This document shows positions 27,590 to 37,638 of a DNA stretch of 64,000 bases, one piece after another. Each line of letters starts with the position of its first letter. The first letter of the stretch is position 1. Source of the DNA: UBA8752 sp002336475 (GTDB taxonomy: Bacteria; Bacteroidota; Bacteroidia; Flavobacteriales_D; Sanyastnellaceae). The notes under the pieces were generated by a model. The model worked only from the letters and a program-made list of their open reading frames with translations. It made no database searches and had not been told where the DNA came from. The DNA is taken from the NCBI GenBank assembly GCA_943846755.1, contig OX044365.1, positions 2,232,001 through 2,296,000 of the forward strand, in the 5' to 3' direction. The translations under genes were made by a program, and so were the position numbers.

Positions 27590-28725
27590 GTGCGTGCCAA
27601 TTCAATCACCGCTTGGGCAACGGTTGCTGCAGCTTCTGGACGTGCTGCGTCCCGCAAAGCACTGGACATGGAGGCGCAGCCTTCAGCATCGTTGAGCAAT
27701 TGGCGCACTTCTTGGCCCAAATCGCGTACGACCCTGTCGTCGGAGAGCATGATCGCTCCTTGGCGGTTCACAACGGAGCGGGCATTCTTGGTTTGGTGGT
27801 CTTCTGCAACGTGTGGAGAAGGCACGAGCAAGGTGGGTTTCCCCACCAATGCCAGCTCAGCAATGGACATGGCACCTGCCCTGCTGGCGATGATGGAAGC
27901 GGCGTCATATGCCAAGTCCATGCGGTCAATAAAACCGCGCACCACGAGCAAGGGATCTCCGTGGGCTTCGGCCCAAGTGGTATGCTCTTGCTCGTATCGG
28001 CCTCCGCATTGCCACAAAACCTGAAAGCCTTTTTTGGACAGGGGGCCTGAGGACAGCAATTGTCTCACGGCGGCATTCATAGAAGCCGCACCCAGGCTTC
28101 CTCCCAAAACGAGCAGTACGGGCTTGTCTTCGCGCAGTCCGAAGTGCGCACGCGCGGTCGTGACATTGTGCGAGGCTTTGATCGGGGAGGGTCCCAAGCG
28201 GTCGACGATGCTTTTGCGCAGGGGATTGCCCGTCTCGACAATCTTCTCGGCAGGAAACCACTTTTCGAGTCCTGGAAATCCGGCGCACACTTGTTGTACA
28301 CGTTTGGCCAGCAGTCGGTTGGTGATGCCCGGGAACCCATTTTGCTCTTGGATGAGCGTAGGAATGCCCGCTTTGGAAGCCATCCAAAGCAAGGGGCCAC
28401 TTGCGAATCCGCCGACACCGACAGCGACGTCGGGCTTGAAGCGCCTAATGATGCGTCGGGCGAGGATGAGCGAGCGAATGAGCCTCCACGGAAAACCCAG
28501 GTTGCGGCGGCTCAATTTGCGGTCAATGCCGGTGATGGGCAGTCCTGTTATGGTATAGCCTGCTGCGGGTATCCGCTCCATTTCCATGCGGCCCAATGCC
28601 CCGACAAATTCGATTTGGGCGTCGGGTTGTTGGGCTTGTATTCCCTCGGCAATGGCGATGGCAGGATGGATGTGGCCACCCGTGCCACCTCCTGAAATCA
28701 ATATGCGCAACGGAGCCGCTTCCAT
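27586..28725 (-). CDS. murG: Undecaprenyl-PP-MurNAc-pentapeptide GlcNAc transferase
   Basis: Converts lipid I to lipid II at the inner face of the membrane. GGGTGGHIHPAIAIAEGI lies at about residue 11 and the C-terminal donor-binding region SRAGAMSIAELALVGKP at about 278. The ATG at 28723-28725 lies 2 bases after the ftsW stop and gives the expected 379 aa. The extension open to 29085 is antisense-like Arg/His-rich read-through of ftsW and is not coding. Confidence 0.96.
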   Translation of the reverse strand: MEAAPLRILISGGGTGGHIHPAIAIAEGIQAQQPDAQIEFVGALGRMEMERIPAAGYTITGLPITGIDRKLSRRNLGFPWRLIRSLILARRIIRRFKPDVAVGVGGFASGPLLWMASKAGIPTLIQEQNGFPGITNRLLAKRVQQVCAGFPGLEKWFPAEKIVETGNPLRKSIVDRLGPSPIKASHNVTTARAHFGLREDKPVLLVLGGSLGAASMNAAVRQLLSSGPLSKKGFQVLWQCGGRYEQEHTTWAEAHGDPLLVVRGFIDRMDLAYDAASIIASRAGAMSIAELALVGKPTLLVPSPHVAEDHQTKNARSVVNRQGAIMLSDDRVVRDLGQEVRQLLNDAEGCASMSSALRDAARPEAAATVAQAVIELART

Positions 28726-28727
28726 GC

Positions 28728-29933
28728 TTAGGAGGTGCTGGGCTCGAGAGGACGGGTGTGTCGGCTTCCCGATGGTTCCACGGGTGCGGCGGCTTCGGGA
28801 TCGGTCAAACTCCGGCTCACCGAAAGGATCATGCCGATGGAGATGCACGTAAAAATGATGGATGTCCCCCCCATAGAGACCAGAGGCAGGGGCTGACCAG
28901 TCATGGGGAGCAAGCTCACGGCAACACCCATGTTGACCAAGGCTTGCAAGGTCAGCATCAGGCCAAGTCCGATGGAGAGGAGGCCTCCAAAATGTTTGGG
29001 ACATCGTGTCCCGATGCGGATGGCACGAGAGAACAGGATGAGGTAGAGCAGAATGAGACCGAAGCCGCCGAGTATGGCCCCCCATTCCTCAATGATGAAG
29101 GCGTAAATCATGTCGGCATATGCCACGGGCATGGCGTTTCTGCTCATGCTTGAGCCAGGGCCATGGGGCAGCAATCCACCTTGGTGAATGGCTTGCATTG
29201 CAAAATCAATTTGGGTGGAGTCCGAGCCTCCTCGCCCGCCTAGGAATCCCGTGGCCCGGGCGATCCATGTGCCCATCCTCGGAAACAATGCCGGCATGGC
29301 GGTGGCCAATCCAATCACCGCCAGTCCCGCTCCTGCTCCCAACCCTGCTGTGATGGCGAGTGGCTTCCAGGTCACCCCTGCAATGATCATCATCAGAAAG
29401 CAGACCAGGGCCAGCATGGCGGCAGTCGAGAAGTCTGCGGGCAAAATGAGCGCACAGGTGAGTGCGATGTACCCCACGATGGGTTTGACCCCCTTGTTAA
29501 AGTCATGCAGCACCAGCCTGTTGCGGTCCAGCATGCGCGCCACAAAGGCTACGAGTGCCACTTTGGCGATGTCCGACGGTTGGAACCGGAAACCGCCGAT
29601 GTCCATCCAACGCCGGGCATCGTTGATTTCTGATCCCACCAAAACGGTCAAAAGCAGCAGCACCAATGCGATGTGGATGCCGAGTTGGCTCAACCGCGAG
29701 AACCAAGCAAACTTCGCGCGGTGGATGGCCCACATGAATCCCAAACCCACCATCAAGAAGGTGCCGTGGCGAAACAGGATGCCCACAGAATTGCCCCCTT
29801 GTTTCCACGCCAAGGTGGCGCTGGCGGAATACACGCTGACCAGGGAGGTGAGGACCAGCAGGATGGCCACTACCCAGGTAGCGCGGTCTCCGCGCAGGTG
29901 CTTGTTGAGGAATTCTGTGAACGGATTGGGCAT
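28728..29933 (-). CDS. ftsW: Septal peptidoglycan glycosyltransferase FtsW
   Basis: SEDS-family polytopic enzyme that polymerises lipid II with FtsI at the septum. About ten hydrophobic helices are present, and the large loop carries LLPHGPGSSMSRNAMPVAYADM. The MPNPF start at 29933, four bases after murD, gives 401 aa; the 50-residue extension upstream lies inside murD. The short Pro/Ser-rich C-terminal tail is cytoplasmic. Confidence 0.95.
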   Translation of the reverse strand: MPNPFTEFLNKHLRGDRATWVVAILLVLTSLVSVYSASATLAWKQGGNSVGILFRHGTFLMVGLGFMWAIHRAKFAWFSRLSQLGIHIALVLLLLTVLVGSEINDARRWMDIGGFRFQPSDIAKVALVAFVARMLDRNRLVLHDFNKGVKPIVGYIALTCALILPADFSTAAMLALVCFLMMIIAGVTWKPLAITAGLGAGAGLAVIGLATAMPALFPRMGTWIARATGFLGGRGGSDSTQIDFAMQAIHQGGLLPHGPGSSMSRNAMPVAYADMIYAFIIEEWGAILGGFGLILLYLILFSRAIRIGTRCPKHFGGLLSIGLGLMLTLQALVNMGVAVSLLPMTGQPLPLVSMGGTSIIFTCISIGMILSVSRSLTDPEAAAPVEPSGSRHTRPLEPSTS

Positions 29934-29937
29934 GGCC

Positions 29938-31302
29938 TCAGATTGAACGTGCGCCGGCCTTGAAACGGTGTCCCCGCTCCTCGTAACTCGAGAAGAGGTC
30001 AAAGCTGGCACATGCCGGTGAAAGCAGGATGGTATCACCGGGAGCGGCGATGTTGTACCCGAGCAATGCGGCTTCTTCGGCACTCTCTACTTCGAGGATG
30101 CGCGTGACGGCCGTAGCAAAGGTCTGCTTGAGCTTGGTGTTGTCCTTGCCCAGGCAAATGAGGGTGTGGACCTTATCGCCAACCAGTGGGATCAGTGATG
30201 TGTAGTCATTGCCTTTGTCTACGCCTCCCGCAATCCAAATGGTGGGACTGGTCATGCTATCGAGTGCATACCAAGCGGCATTGACATTGGTGGCTTTGCT
30301 GTCGTTGATGAAGCTGATGTTGTTGACGTCACAGACGTGCTCCAAGCGGTGTTCCATGTTGCGGAAGTGCGTGAAGCCGGCGCGAAGGTCTGCGTCGTTG
30401 ATTTCGAGGATGCGCGCGGCAACGCCGGCGGCCATTGAATTGTAGAGGTTGTGTTTGCCTTGAAGGGCGAGTTCCTGCATGCTCATGGTAAAAGGGGGAT
30501 TGAGGAATGTGAATCGTTGTTTGTCAATGCTGTGTGCGGCCAATGCTGGCGCGCGTTCTGTAGGGGGTGCCAGCTGCACGGTGTGCTGCTGGGCTTTGGT
30601 ATGTCGGCGCGACCTCAGGGCACTCAGCCCGGGGTCGTCTGCGCAGACGATGAGGTGGTCGGCTTCCGTCTGACGGGCCGTGATGTTCCATTTGGCATCG
30701 CCATAAGCCTCGACATCGCCGTGACGGTCGAGGTGGTCTGGCGTGATGTTCAGCAGGATGGCCACGTGCGGACTGAAGTCTGTGGTGTCCTCGAGTTGAA
30801 AGCTGGAAGCCTCGACGACCCAGATGGCGTGGTCGCCCTCGGGCCTTCCTTGTGCTTCTGCTACCGCACCGGCGAAACTGGTCCCGATGTTGCCGGCACA
30901 GCCCGCGTCCATTCCGCCTGTGCGCAGCAAATGGTGCAGCAGTGCGGTGGTGGTCGTTTTGCCATTCGTTCCGGTGACCGCTGCGATGCGTGCGTGCGTG
31001 TGCCGGCTTGCAAATTCAAGCTCACCAATGACCTCGACTCCTGCTTCGCGGGCCCACCGAACGGGGGCTGCATCAGCGGGAATTCCAGGTGACTTTACCA
31101 CGAGGTTGGCCGCCTCTATGAGACCGCGGTCGTGGCCGCCTTCTTCGACGTCAACACCGAGGGAGGCCAAAGAGGATTTGCGCTCTGCGGATACGGCACC
31201 TGAATCGCTGACGCGACAGGGCATGCCCAGGCTGTGGCACAACTTGGCTGCCCCTTCGCCGCTTTCGCCGGCACCGAGTATGGTCACCGCGTCGCGCATC
31301 AA
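29938..31302 (-). CDS. murD: UDP-MurNAc-L-alanine--D-glutamate ligase
   Basis: Adds D-glutamate to UDP-MurNAc-Ala. The N-terminal TILGAGESGEGAA binds the uridine moiety. The ATP loop AVTGTNGKTTTTALL lies near residue 107, and NITPDHLDRHGDVEAY and INDSKATNVNAAW follow in MurD order. At 454 aa its length is normal. The ATG at 31302 overlaps the mraY stop as ATGA. Confidence 0.96.
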   Translation of the reverse strand: MMRDAVTILGAGESGEGAAKLCHSLGMPCRVSDSGAVSAERKSSLASLGVDVEEGGHDRGLIEAANLVVKSPGIPADAAPVRWAREAGVEVIGELEFASRHTHARIAAVTGTNGKTTTTALLHHLLRTGGMDAGCAGNIGTSFAGAVAEAQGRPEGDHAIWVVEASSFQLEDTTDFSPHVAILLNITPDHLDRHGDVEAYGDAKWNITARQTEADHLIVCADDPGLSALRSRRHTKAQQHTVQLAPPTERAPALAAHSIDKQRFTFLNPPFTMSMQELALQGKHNLYNSMAAGVAARILEINDADLRAGFTHFRNMEHRLEHVCDVNNISFINDSKATNVNAAWYALDSMTSPTIWIAGGVDKGNDYTSLIPLVGDKVHTLICLGKDNTKLKQTFATAVTRILEVESAEEAALLGYNIAAPGDTILLSPACASFDLFSSYEERGHRFKAGARSI

Positions 31303-32537
31303 CGGACCTTGAGGGTGACAATGGTGATCACGGCCAGCAGAATGCCGACGATCCAGAACCGGGCGGTGATCTTGCTTTCAGGCATGCCCGCCTTCTGGTA
31401 GTGGTGGTGCAGGGGCGACATTCTGAAAATGCGCCGGCCTTCACCGTATTTCTTCTTGGTGTGGCGGAACCAAGCGACTTGCATCACGACGCTGAGGTTT
31501 TCGATGAGGAAAATCCCGCACAGCACAGGGATCAGGAGCTCCTTGCGGATGGCAATGGCAAACGTGGCGATGATGCCTCCGAGGGCCAGGCTTCCGGTAT
31601 CTCCCATAAAGACCTGTGCCGGAAAAGCATTGTACCAGAGAAACCCAATGCAGGCGCCCACGAAGGCAGAGATGAACACCACCAGTTCTCCCGAATCAGG
31701 AATGAAAAGGACGTTGAGGTATTCAGAAAACACGGCATTGCCCGAGACATAGGCCAGAATGGCCAGGGTCATACCGATGATGGCGCTGGTCCCCGTGGCC
31801 AAGCCGTCCATGCCGTCGGTGAGGTTGGCGCCGTTGGAGACAGCCGTCACGATAAAGGTGACGATGAGGGCAAATACGGCAAACTGCGCCCAGGGGCTGT
31901 CCGTGGCCCACTGGGTGAGCTTGGCATAGTCAAACTCATTGTCCTTGACAAAGGGGATGGTGGTCTTTTGTGAGCGGTGTTCCACGCGCACCCAACCGTC
32001 GCCGTCGGTGTCTTCTACTTGTTGTGCAATGGCTTCTGCGCTGCCTGCAGGGGCCAATTCTTTGACCCGGACTTGGGGATTCCAGAACAGCATCGAAGCC
32101 ACGAGCAGGCTGGCGGCGATTTGGCCGATGACCTTGAACTTCCCTGCGAGGCCTTCTTTGTTCTTCTTAAAAACCTTGATGTAGTCATCGATAAAACCGA
32201 TGCCACCCAAGAGCACAGTGACCAGCAGCATGCACTGGATGTACACGTTGGTCAGGTCTGCCAACAGCAGTGTCGGAATCAGGATGGCACTCAGGATAAT
32301 GATGCCGCCCATGGTGGGGGTTCCCTGCTTTTGCATTTGCCCTTCCAATCCCAAGTCGCGGACGATTTCACCCACTTGCTTGAGTTGCAGCCATTGGATG
32401 ATCCGGCGGCCAATACCAATGGACACCAGCAGAGAAATCAGTGCAGCGGCAGCGGCCCGAAACGAGATGTACTGGAACAGGCCGGCACCGGGGATGTCGG
32501 AAATCTGATGGAGGTGGTCGAAGAGGTGGTACAGCAT
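31299..32537 (-). CDS. mraY: Phospho-MurNAc-pentapeptide transferase MraY
   Basis: Integral membrane enzyme forming lipid I on undecaprenyl phosphate. It shows about ten transmembrane helices, the catalytic acidic motifs GFIDDYIK near residue 115 and NLTDGMDGLATGTS near 240, and FMGDTGSLALGG near 315. At 412 aa it has the larger size usual in Bacteroidota, with an insert of about 60 residues after the third helix pair (residues about 150-205). It lies 10 bases downstream of murE. Confidence 0.96.
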   Translation of the reverse strand: MLYHLFDHLHQISDIPGAGLFQYISFRAAAAALISLLVSIGIGRRIIQWLQLKQVGEIVRDLGLEGQMQKQGTPTMGGIIILSAILIPTLLLADLTNVYIQCMLLVTVLLGGIGFIDDYIKVFKKNKEGLAGKFKVIGQIAASLLVASMLFWNPQVRVKELAPAGSAEAIAQQVEDTDGDGWVRVEHRSQKTTIPFVKDNEFDYAKLTQWATDSPWAQFAVFALIVTFIVTAVSNGANLTDGMDGLATGTSAIIGMTLAILAYVSGNAVFSEYLNVLFIPDSGELVVFISAFVGACIGFLWYNAFPAQVFMGDTGSLALGGIIATFAIAIRKELLIPVLCGIFLIENLSVVMQVAWFRHTKKKYGEGRRIFRMSPLHHHYQKAGMPESKITARFWIVGILLAVITIVTLKVR

Positions 32538-32547
32538 CGTCTCGGAA

Positions 32548-34041
32548 TCAGTGGGTCATGAGGGATGCGGTGAGCACGGCCACATCGTCGAAGGGCTGTT
32601 TCTCACCTTGGATCTCTTGGTACTTCTCGTGGCCTTTTCCGGCCACGAGGACCACGTCGCCGGGGCGCGCCTGAATACAGGCCGACCGGATGGCCTCCTC
32701 TCGGTCTTGGTTGGCGGTCACTTTGCGCGCTTGAATGGGGTCCAGGCCATTGCGCATCTCGTTGATGATGCTCGCCGGGTCCTCACTGCGGGGGTTGTCC
32801 GAAGTCAGGATCACCAAGTCTGCCAGGTCGGCCGCCACTTGGGCCATGATGGGCCTTTTGGTGCGGTCCCGGTCTCCTCCGCAGCCGACGACACAGAGGA
32901 TGCGGGATTCTTGTCCCGTGGTGACCACTGAGGTGCCGGATTGGCGGACCGTGTTGAGGGTCTCCAAGACTTTGCGCAGGGCGTCTGGGGTGTGCGCGTA
33001 ATCGACGATGGCGTGCACGCTGCCGTCTCCGGATTGCACCTGTTGCATCCGACCATCGGGGGCGTTGAGCAAGGAGAGGTGGGTCAATGTTTCCATTGAA
33101 TCCCAGCCCAATTCTCGGGCAACGGCGTACACCGCGGTCAGGTTGGATGCGTTGAAGTCACCGATGAGCCGGGTGTAGAGGTCCTGCCCATCGATGTGCA
33201 TCTGGAGTCCTCCGAGTCCGTTTTCGATGATGCGGGATTTGTGATCGGCGACTTGTTGTGTTCCAAATGTGACCACGCGGGCCTTGGTGCCGGCGACCAT
33301 GGTTTCGTGGTGCCGCGCATCGGCATTGGTCAATGCAAAAGCTGGGGCGCCGAGGCCATCAAACAAGGATTTCTTGGCGGCGATGTAGCTGTTGAAATCA
33401 CCGTGATAATCGAGGTGGTCGTGTGTGATGTTGGTAAACACTGCGCCTTCGAGCGTGGTGCCTGCCAAGCGGTGTTGATGCAGGGCATGGGAACTGGCTT
33501 CCATGAAACAGTGCGTACAACCGGCGTCGAGCATGTCGGCGAAGAGCCGTTGCAAGCCTACCGGATCGGGGGTGGTGTGCGTGGCGGGTACCACCTTGTC
33601 TACGATGCGGTTCTCGACAGTGCTGACCAGACCGGCCTTGCGGTCAAACATCCGCGCAAGCCGGTGCAGCAGCGTGGCTACAGTGGTCTTTCCATTGGTG
33701 CCGGTAATGGCGATAACCTTGAGCTTCTCGGCTGGATTGTCGTAAAAATTAGCGGCGAGGTGCCCCAGGGCCAACCGGGTGTCATCGACCTGCACGTAGA
33801 CCACATGTTCTTTGCGGTCTCCTTCTGCAGGTAGGTGCTCGCAGACAATGGCGGCGGCACCTGCGCGGGCGGCCGCAGGGATGTGGTCGTGACCGTCAAC
33901 GGCAGTCCCAGGAATGGCTACAAAACAACCAAACGGCTTGACCTGTCGGCTGTCTGCAACCACAGATTCAATGGCAACATGGGTCGAGCCCACCACTTCG
34001 GTAATGCGGGCACCGTACAATATGTCCTTCAGGAGCTTCAT
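32548..34041 (-). CDS. murE: UDP-MurNAc-tripeptide synthetase (meso-DAP type)
   Basis: Adds the third stem-peptide residue. The ATP loop GTNGKTT is at 114-120. FTNITHDHLDYHGDFNSY lies in the central domain. The DNPRSEDP motif near residue 415 is the signature of enzymes that use meso-diaminopimelate rather than lysine. At 497 aa its length is normal. The start overlaps the ftsI stop by 4 bases. Confidence 0.96.
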   Translation of the reverse strand: MKLLKDILYGARITEVVGSTHVAIESVVADSRQVKPFGCFVAIPGTAVDGHDHIPAAARAGAAAIVCEHLPAEGDRKEHVVYVQVDDTRLALGHLAANFYDNPAEKLKVIAITGTNGKTTVATLLHRLARMFDRKAGLVSTVENRIVDKVVPATHTTPDPVGLQRLFADMLDAGCTHCFMEASSHALHQHRLAGTTLEGAVFTNITHDHLDYHGDFNSYIAAKKSLFDGLGAPAFALTNADARHHETMVAGTKARVVTFGTQQVADHKSRIIENGLGGLQMHIDGQDLYTRLIGDFNASNLTAVYAVARELGWDSMETLTHLSLLNAPDGRMQQVQSGDGSVHAIVDYAHTPDALRKVLETLNTVRQSGTSVVTTGQESRILCVVGCGGDRDRTKRPIMAQVAADLADLVILTSDNPRSEDPASIINEMRNGLDPIQARKVTANQDREEAIRSACIQARPGDVVLVAGKGHEKYQEIQGEKQPFDDVAVLTASLMTH

Positions 34042-36176
34042 GACAGTTCGAGCAGGATGGTTTGACCTTGGCGGGGCGCAGTTCCCGGGGCAATGCTTTG
34101 TCGGCGCACGGTCCCGCGACCATTGATGTCGACCCGCATGCCCCTTGTCTCAAGGAGCCTTACTGCATCCCGGAGGGACATTCCCCGTACATCGGGGATG
34201 CTGGACTCGGAGACGGTTCGTGGGGTCAGGGTGACCAAACCATCTGATGTGGATGCCGCTACGTGGGAGGGGAGCTCTCCGTTTTCGGTGGTGTCTATGG
34301 TAAACGGCAGCCCCAGTGTCTCGTACAGCGAGGTGAGCGTGTTGGCCGAACCGTTCATGGAGACCGGGAGACGTGGGAGCTCTGCCAACAAGCCAGATTT
34401 CCGCTCGACCAGGTCGGGGCGCGTGCCATGGAGGTGGTCGGCGATGGCGCGGAAAACAGGTGCGGCTACAACCCCACCGTAATAACCATGTTCGGTGGGC
34501 CTTTGAACCACCACTGCGATTGTAAAGGCTGGTTTTTCGGCTGGGAAATAGCCGGCAAAGGAGGCCCGGTGGCCCTTGTAGCCGCCTCCGGGTGAGGTGG
34601 CCCGTGCTGTCCCGGTTTTGCCGGCCACCCGATAGGGACGGTCTTCAAAAACGTCTTCTGCAGTGCCGTGGCCCCCTGGTGCACACACCCTTTCCATCAT
34701 GTCTTGGAGCGCAGTGATGGTGGTGCGGCTCGCCACGCGCTCAGAGATGACCTCGGTAGAAAAGGTGGTGGTGACCTCATCGCCATCGAGCAAGGCATCT
34801 GCGAAACGGGGCCGGATCAACCGTCCGTCTGCAGCGATGGTGTTGTAGAAGGCGGCCGTTTGAAGCGGGGTCATGGCGACTTCATATCCAATGGACATGG
34901 ACGTCAGCGAACAGGCGCTCCAGGACCGCTCGGTGGTGGAGGCGTGCATTTGCGGCTGGCCTTCACCTGCCAAGTTGATGCCCAGAGGCTGTCCCAATCC
35001 GATGGCGGAAAGGGCGTCAAGCCATGCTTGGGGGTCGTTGCCAAACACCTGTTGCACGGCTTTGGCGGTGCCTACGTTGGAGCTGCGCTCAAACACCTCT
35101 TCTAAACGCAAAGGGCCATATCCGCCATCGGGATGGCTTGTATCGGTCATTTTGGAGCACCCTTTGGCGGGTCGGAAGGCGCCATCACCTGTATCGAGGG
35201 TGTCTGTCGCTGACATTTTGCCGGACTCCAATAGGGCCATGACGCTGGCCAGCTTGAAGGTTGATCCGGGCTCCACGGCGGTGCCGATGGCATGGTTGTA
35301 CGACTCCGCGCAGCGCCCAGTCTCTGGGTCGCGTACCAGGTTGGCGATGGCCACCACGTTGCCTGTCTGGACTTCCATGACCACCGCGCAGCCCCATTCA
35401 GCGGCGTGGTGGTTCAACTGCGCGCGGAGCGCATCTGTGGCAACATCTTGGGTGCGCAGATCGATTGTCGTGCGCACGTCACGTCCCATTTCTGGTGTTT
35501 GGATGAAGTCGTCGGTTGCCGGGATCCAATAGTTGCCGTGGATTCGCCGCATGAGGCGTTGTCCTGATTTGCCTGAAAGGGCTTCATTGAAAGCGGCCTC
35601 AATGCCGACGCTTCCTCCGTTGGGCCTGTGCAGTCCTATGGTGCGGTTGGCCAAGGGCGAAAAGGGCTTGTCGCGGCGCGGCTTCTCAGAAAACATGAAC
35701 CCGGAGCGGTTGCGGGACTGGTCTCCTATCCATGGAAATGCCTGTACGGCTTGGCGCCGGTCCCAGGCGATGTTGCGCGCAATGGCGACATAACGGCTCT
35801 TGCCAGATTGGTGTGCATCGACCAGGTAGTTGCGCCAGCCCTGGGTGCTTCTGTTGCCAAACTCCTGCGACAAAGCCTGTGACAATTCGGGCAGGGCTTG
35901 CAGGAATGCCTCGACCTCTTCCGCGGTGTTGATGACGGTGGGGTCCCAGTGGAGGTCAAACCTTGGAACGGAAGCGGCGAGCAAGTGGCCGTCGGCCGAT
36001 AGGATGCGGCCGCGTTCGGGTTCAATCTGGCGCACTTGAGGGAGCATGGCGCTCGCGTCTTCGTGGCTGGGGTCCAATTGAATGAGGACAATCCGCAGGA
36101 AGATGGTGACGCCGAATAAGGCGAAAACACCAAAGAGCACCCACGCCCTCGTCGCGATGTGTTGTGCGCTCTTCAT
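34038..36176 (-). CDS. ftsI: Septal transpeptidase FtsI (PBP3) with C-terminal PASTA domain
   Basis: Class B penicillin-binding protein cross-linking septal peptidoglycan. One N-terminal membrane anchor lies at residues 11-31, then the pedestal (ERGRILSADGHLLAAS). The transpeptidase domain follows, with active-site Ser305 in STFK, SSN near 377 and KTGT near 520. The last 60 residues (from about 650, SIPDVRGMSLRDAVRLLE…) are one PASTA domain, a feature common in Bacteroidota FtsI. At 712 aa, it overlaps ftsL by 4 bases. Confidence 0.95.
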   Translation of the reverse strand: MKSAQHIATRAWVLFGVFALFGVTIFLRIVLIQLDPSHEDASAMLPQVRQIEPERGRILSADGHLLAASVPRFDLHWDPTVINTAEEVEAFLQALPELSQALSQEFGNRSTQGWRNYLVDAHQSGKSRYVAIARNIAWDRRQAVQAFPWIGDQSRNRSGFMFSEKPRRDKPFSPLANRTIGLHRPNGGSVGIEAAFNEALSGKSGQRLMRRIHGNYWIPATDDFIQTPEMGRDVRTTIDLRTQDVATDALRAQLNHHAAEWGCAVVMEVQTGNVVAIANLVRDPETGRCAESYNHAIGTAVEPGSTFKLASVMALLESGKMSATDTLDTGDGAFRPAKGCSKMTDTSHPDGGYGPLRLEEVFERSSNVGTAKAVQQVFGNDPQAWLDALSAIGLGQPLGINLAGEGQPQMHASTTERSWSACSLTSMSIGYEVAMTPLQTAAFYNTIAADGRLIRPRFADALLDGDEVTTTFSTEVISERVASRTTITALQDMMERVCAPGGHGTAEDVFEDRPYRVAGKTGTARATSPGGGYKGHRASFAGYFPAEKPAFTIAVVVQRPTEHGYYGGVVAAPVFRAIADHLHGTRPDLVERKSGLLAELPRLPVSMNGSANTLTSLYETLGLPFTIDTTENGELPSHVAASTSDGLVTLTPRTVSESSIPDVRGMSLRDAVRLLETRGMRVDINGRGTVRRQSIAPGTAPRQGQTILLELS

Positions 36177-36715
36177 GGTGCGGTGTTGTTTGCGGGCAAC
36201 GCTGTGGGAGGTGCTGAGGGAGCGGTGAGGCCCACATCGGCCATGTCTTCGTCGAGCCGGCTGCGCTGGAGCTGGGATTCAAAGCGGCCTCGCAGGCTTT
36301 GCTCGTGGTGGCGGAGGTCCCGGAGTTCCTTGCGTCCTTCTTTGATGGCGCGCTCGTCGTATTCGTATTGGTATTCTAAGTAGGTGTAGCTCAGAATCAA
36401 TGCGACGATAAAGGCGAAAAAGGGCAAGTGGCGGGTCACTTCTGGGCCACCCAGCCACTCCCCAGCCAAGGACTGGCGAATGGGTGCCAATGCACGGGCA
36501 ACACCTTTTCCAATGCGCGAGGGCTTTTTGGTGCGTGGTGCCGTGCGCTTTCCCGACGGCTCCAGAGGCTTCGCGTGTCCTGCCCTGCGCCGGGTTGTCT
36601 TGGGTTGGTCGTTGCGGTTTTCCTGCGCAATGTTGCGCGCGAGCTGTTCTCCGGGGGAGAGGGGCCGGTTGCCCTTTCGGTTGTTAGAAGCGGAGCGGGA
36701 GGAGCGGCGGGTCAT
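36173..36715 (-). CDS. ftsL: FtsL-like division protein
   Basis: A small bitopic protein of 180 aa. It has a long, very basic cytoplasmic N-terminus (residues 1-85), one transmembrane helix at about 96-114 and a charged coiled-coil-forming segment at 117-160. A Pro/Ala-rich tail follows. FtsL diverges too far for a motif match. The call rests on this architecture and its position between rsmH and ftsI, with ATGA-type overlaps on both sides. Confidence 0.8.
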   Translation of the reverse strand: MTRRSSRSASNNRKGNRPLSPGEQLARNIAQENRNDQPKTTRRRAGHAKPLEPSGKRTAPRTKKPSRIGKGVARALAPIRQSLAGEWLGGPEVTRHLPFFAFIVALILSYTYLEYQYEYDERAIKEGRKELRDLRHHEQSLRGRFESQLQRSRLDEDMADVGLTAPSAPPTALPANNTAP

Positions 36716-37638
36716 GCGGCAAGGGTGTTGCGTGCCGCAATGCGCATGCGCGCGCTGCGGGACCTTGGATTGCGCTCCATTTCTGTCGGGTCGGCTACAA
36801 TGGCTTTTCCGGTGACCTTGTCAAAAGGGGCCAGCGAGCGGCCGTGGAAATCCTTGGCGATTTCTCCCTCCATGTTTCCGGCCCTCATGAACCGTTTGAC
36901 CATGCGGTCCTCCAAGCTGTGGTAGCTGATGACCACCAGCCTTCCGCTGGGTTTGAGCAATTGCAGGCTGGACTTGAGCAGGTCTGAAAGGGCGCCGAGT
37001 TCGTCATTGACGGCAATGCGCAGCGCTTGAAAGGCCTGGGCGAGGTATTGGTTGCGCTTTTGTGGCGGTGCCAATGGAGCCAGTATGCTTTGAAGACGGC
37101 CTGTGGAGGCGATGCCTTCGGCGCCGTCTTCTTCGATGGCTTTGCGCAGGGCCCTGGCGGCGCGGTGGGCTTGCGACAGTTCGCCGTATTGACGGAACAG
37201 CTGGGTGAGTTCCTGCTCACTCATGCGTTGGATGAGGTCATCGGCGCCCTCGGGAAGCCGCGGATCCATGCGCATGTCCAAGGCGCCATCTCCTCGAATG
37301 CTAAACCCGCGCTCAGCGGCATCAAATTGATGAGAGCTGACCCCGAGGTCGGCGAGGATGCCGTCTACTTGTTTCACCCCGTGCAGGCGCAAGAAGTTGG
37401 CTGCAAATCTGAAGTTTTCTGGAATCAGTGTGAACCGACTGTCTTCGGGGACATTGGGTTCTGCATCTGGATCGCAATCGAAACCAAACAGCCGGCCATC
37501 GGGGCCGAGGGCGTCGAGTATGCCTTGGCTGTGGCCGCCGCCGCCAAAAGTGCAGTCCACGTAAGTTCCGGCGGGCTGCAGGTCGAGCCCTTCGAGGGCG
37601 GCGTCAAACAGCACGGGAACATGGTAGGTCGTGGACAT
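36712..37638 (-). CDS. rsmH: 16S rRNA m4C1402 methyltransferase RsmH (MraW)
   Basis: SAM-dependent N4-methylation of cytosine 1402 in 16S rRNA. YHVPVLFDAALEGL at the start, the SAM loop TFGGGGHSQGIL near residue 31, ADLGVSSHQFDAAERGFS near 96 and the C-terminal SYHSLEDRMVKRFM are family hallmarks. At 308 aa its length is normal. The start shares an A with the mraZ stop (TGATG). Confidence 0.97.
   Translation of the reverse strand: MSTTYHVPVLFDAALEGLDLQPAGTYVDCTFGGGGHSQGILDALGPDGRLFGFDCDPDAEPNVPEDSRFTLIPENFRFAANFLRLHGVKQVDGILADLGVSSHQFDAAERGFSIRGDGALDMRMDPRLPEGADDLIQRMSEQELTQLFRQYGELSQAHRAARALRKAIEEDGAEGIASTGRLQSILAPLAPPQKRNQYLAQAFQALRIAVNDELGALSDLLKSSLQLLKPSGRLVVISYHSLEDRMVKRFMRAGNMEGEIAKDFHGRSLAPFDKVTGKAIVADPTEMERNPRSRSARMRIAARNTLAA

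Noticed and set aside
28726..29085. Long N-terminal extension of MurG
   Set aside because: The extra 120 residues are Arg/His/Pro-rich out-of-frame reading of ftsW; the ATG at 28725 right after the ftsW stop gives a normal MurG.
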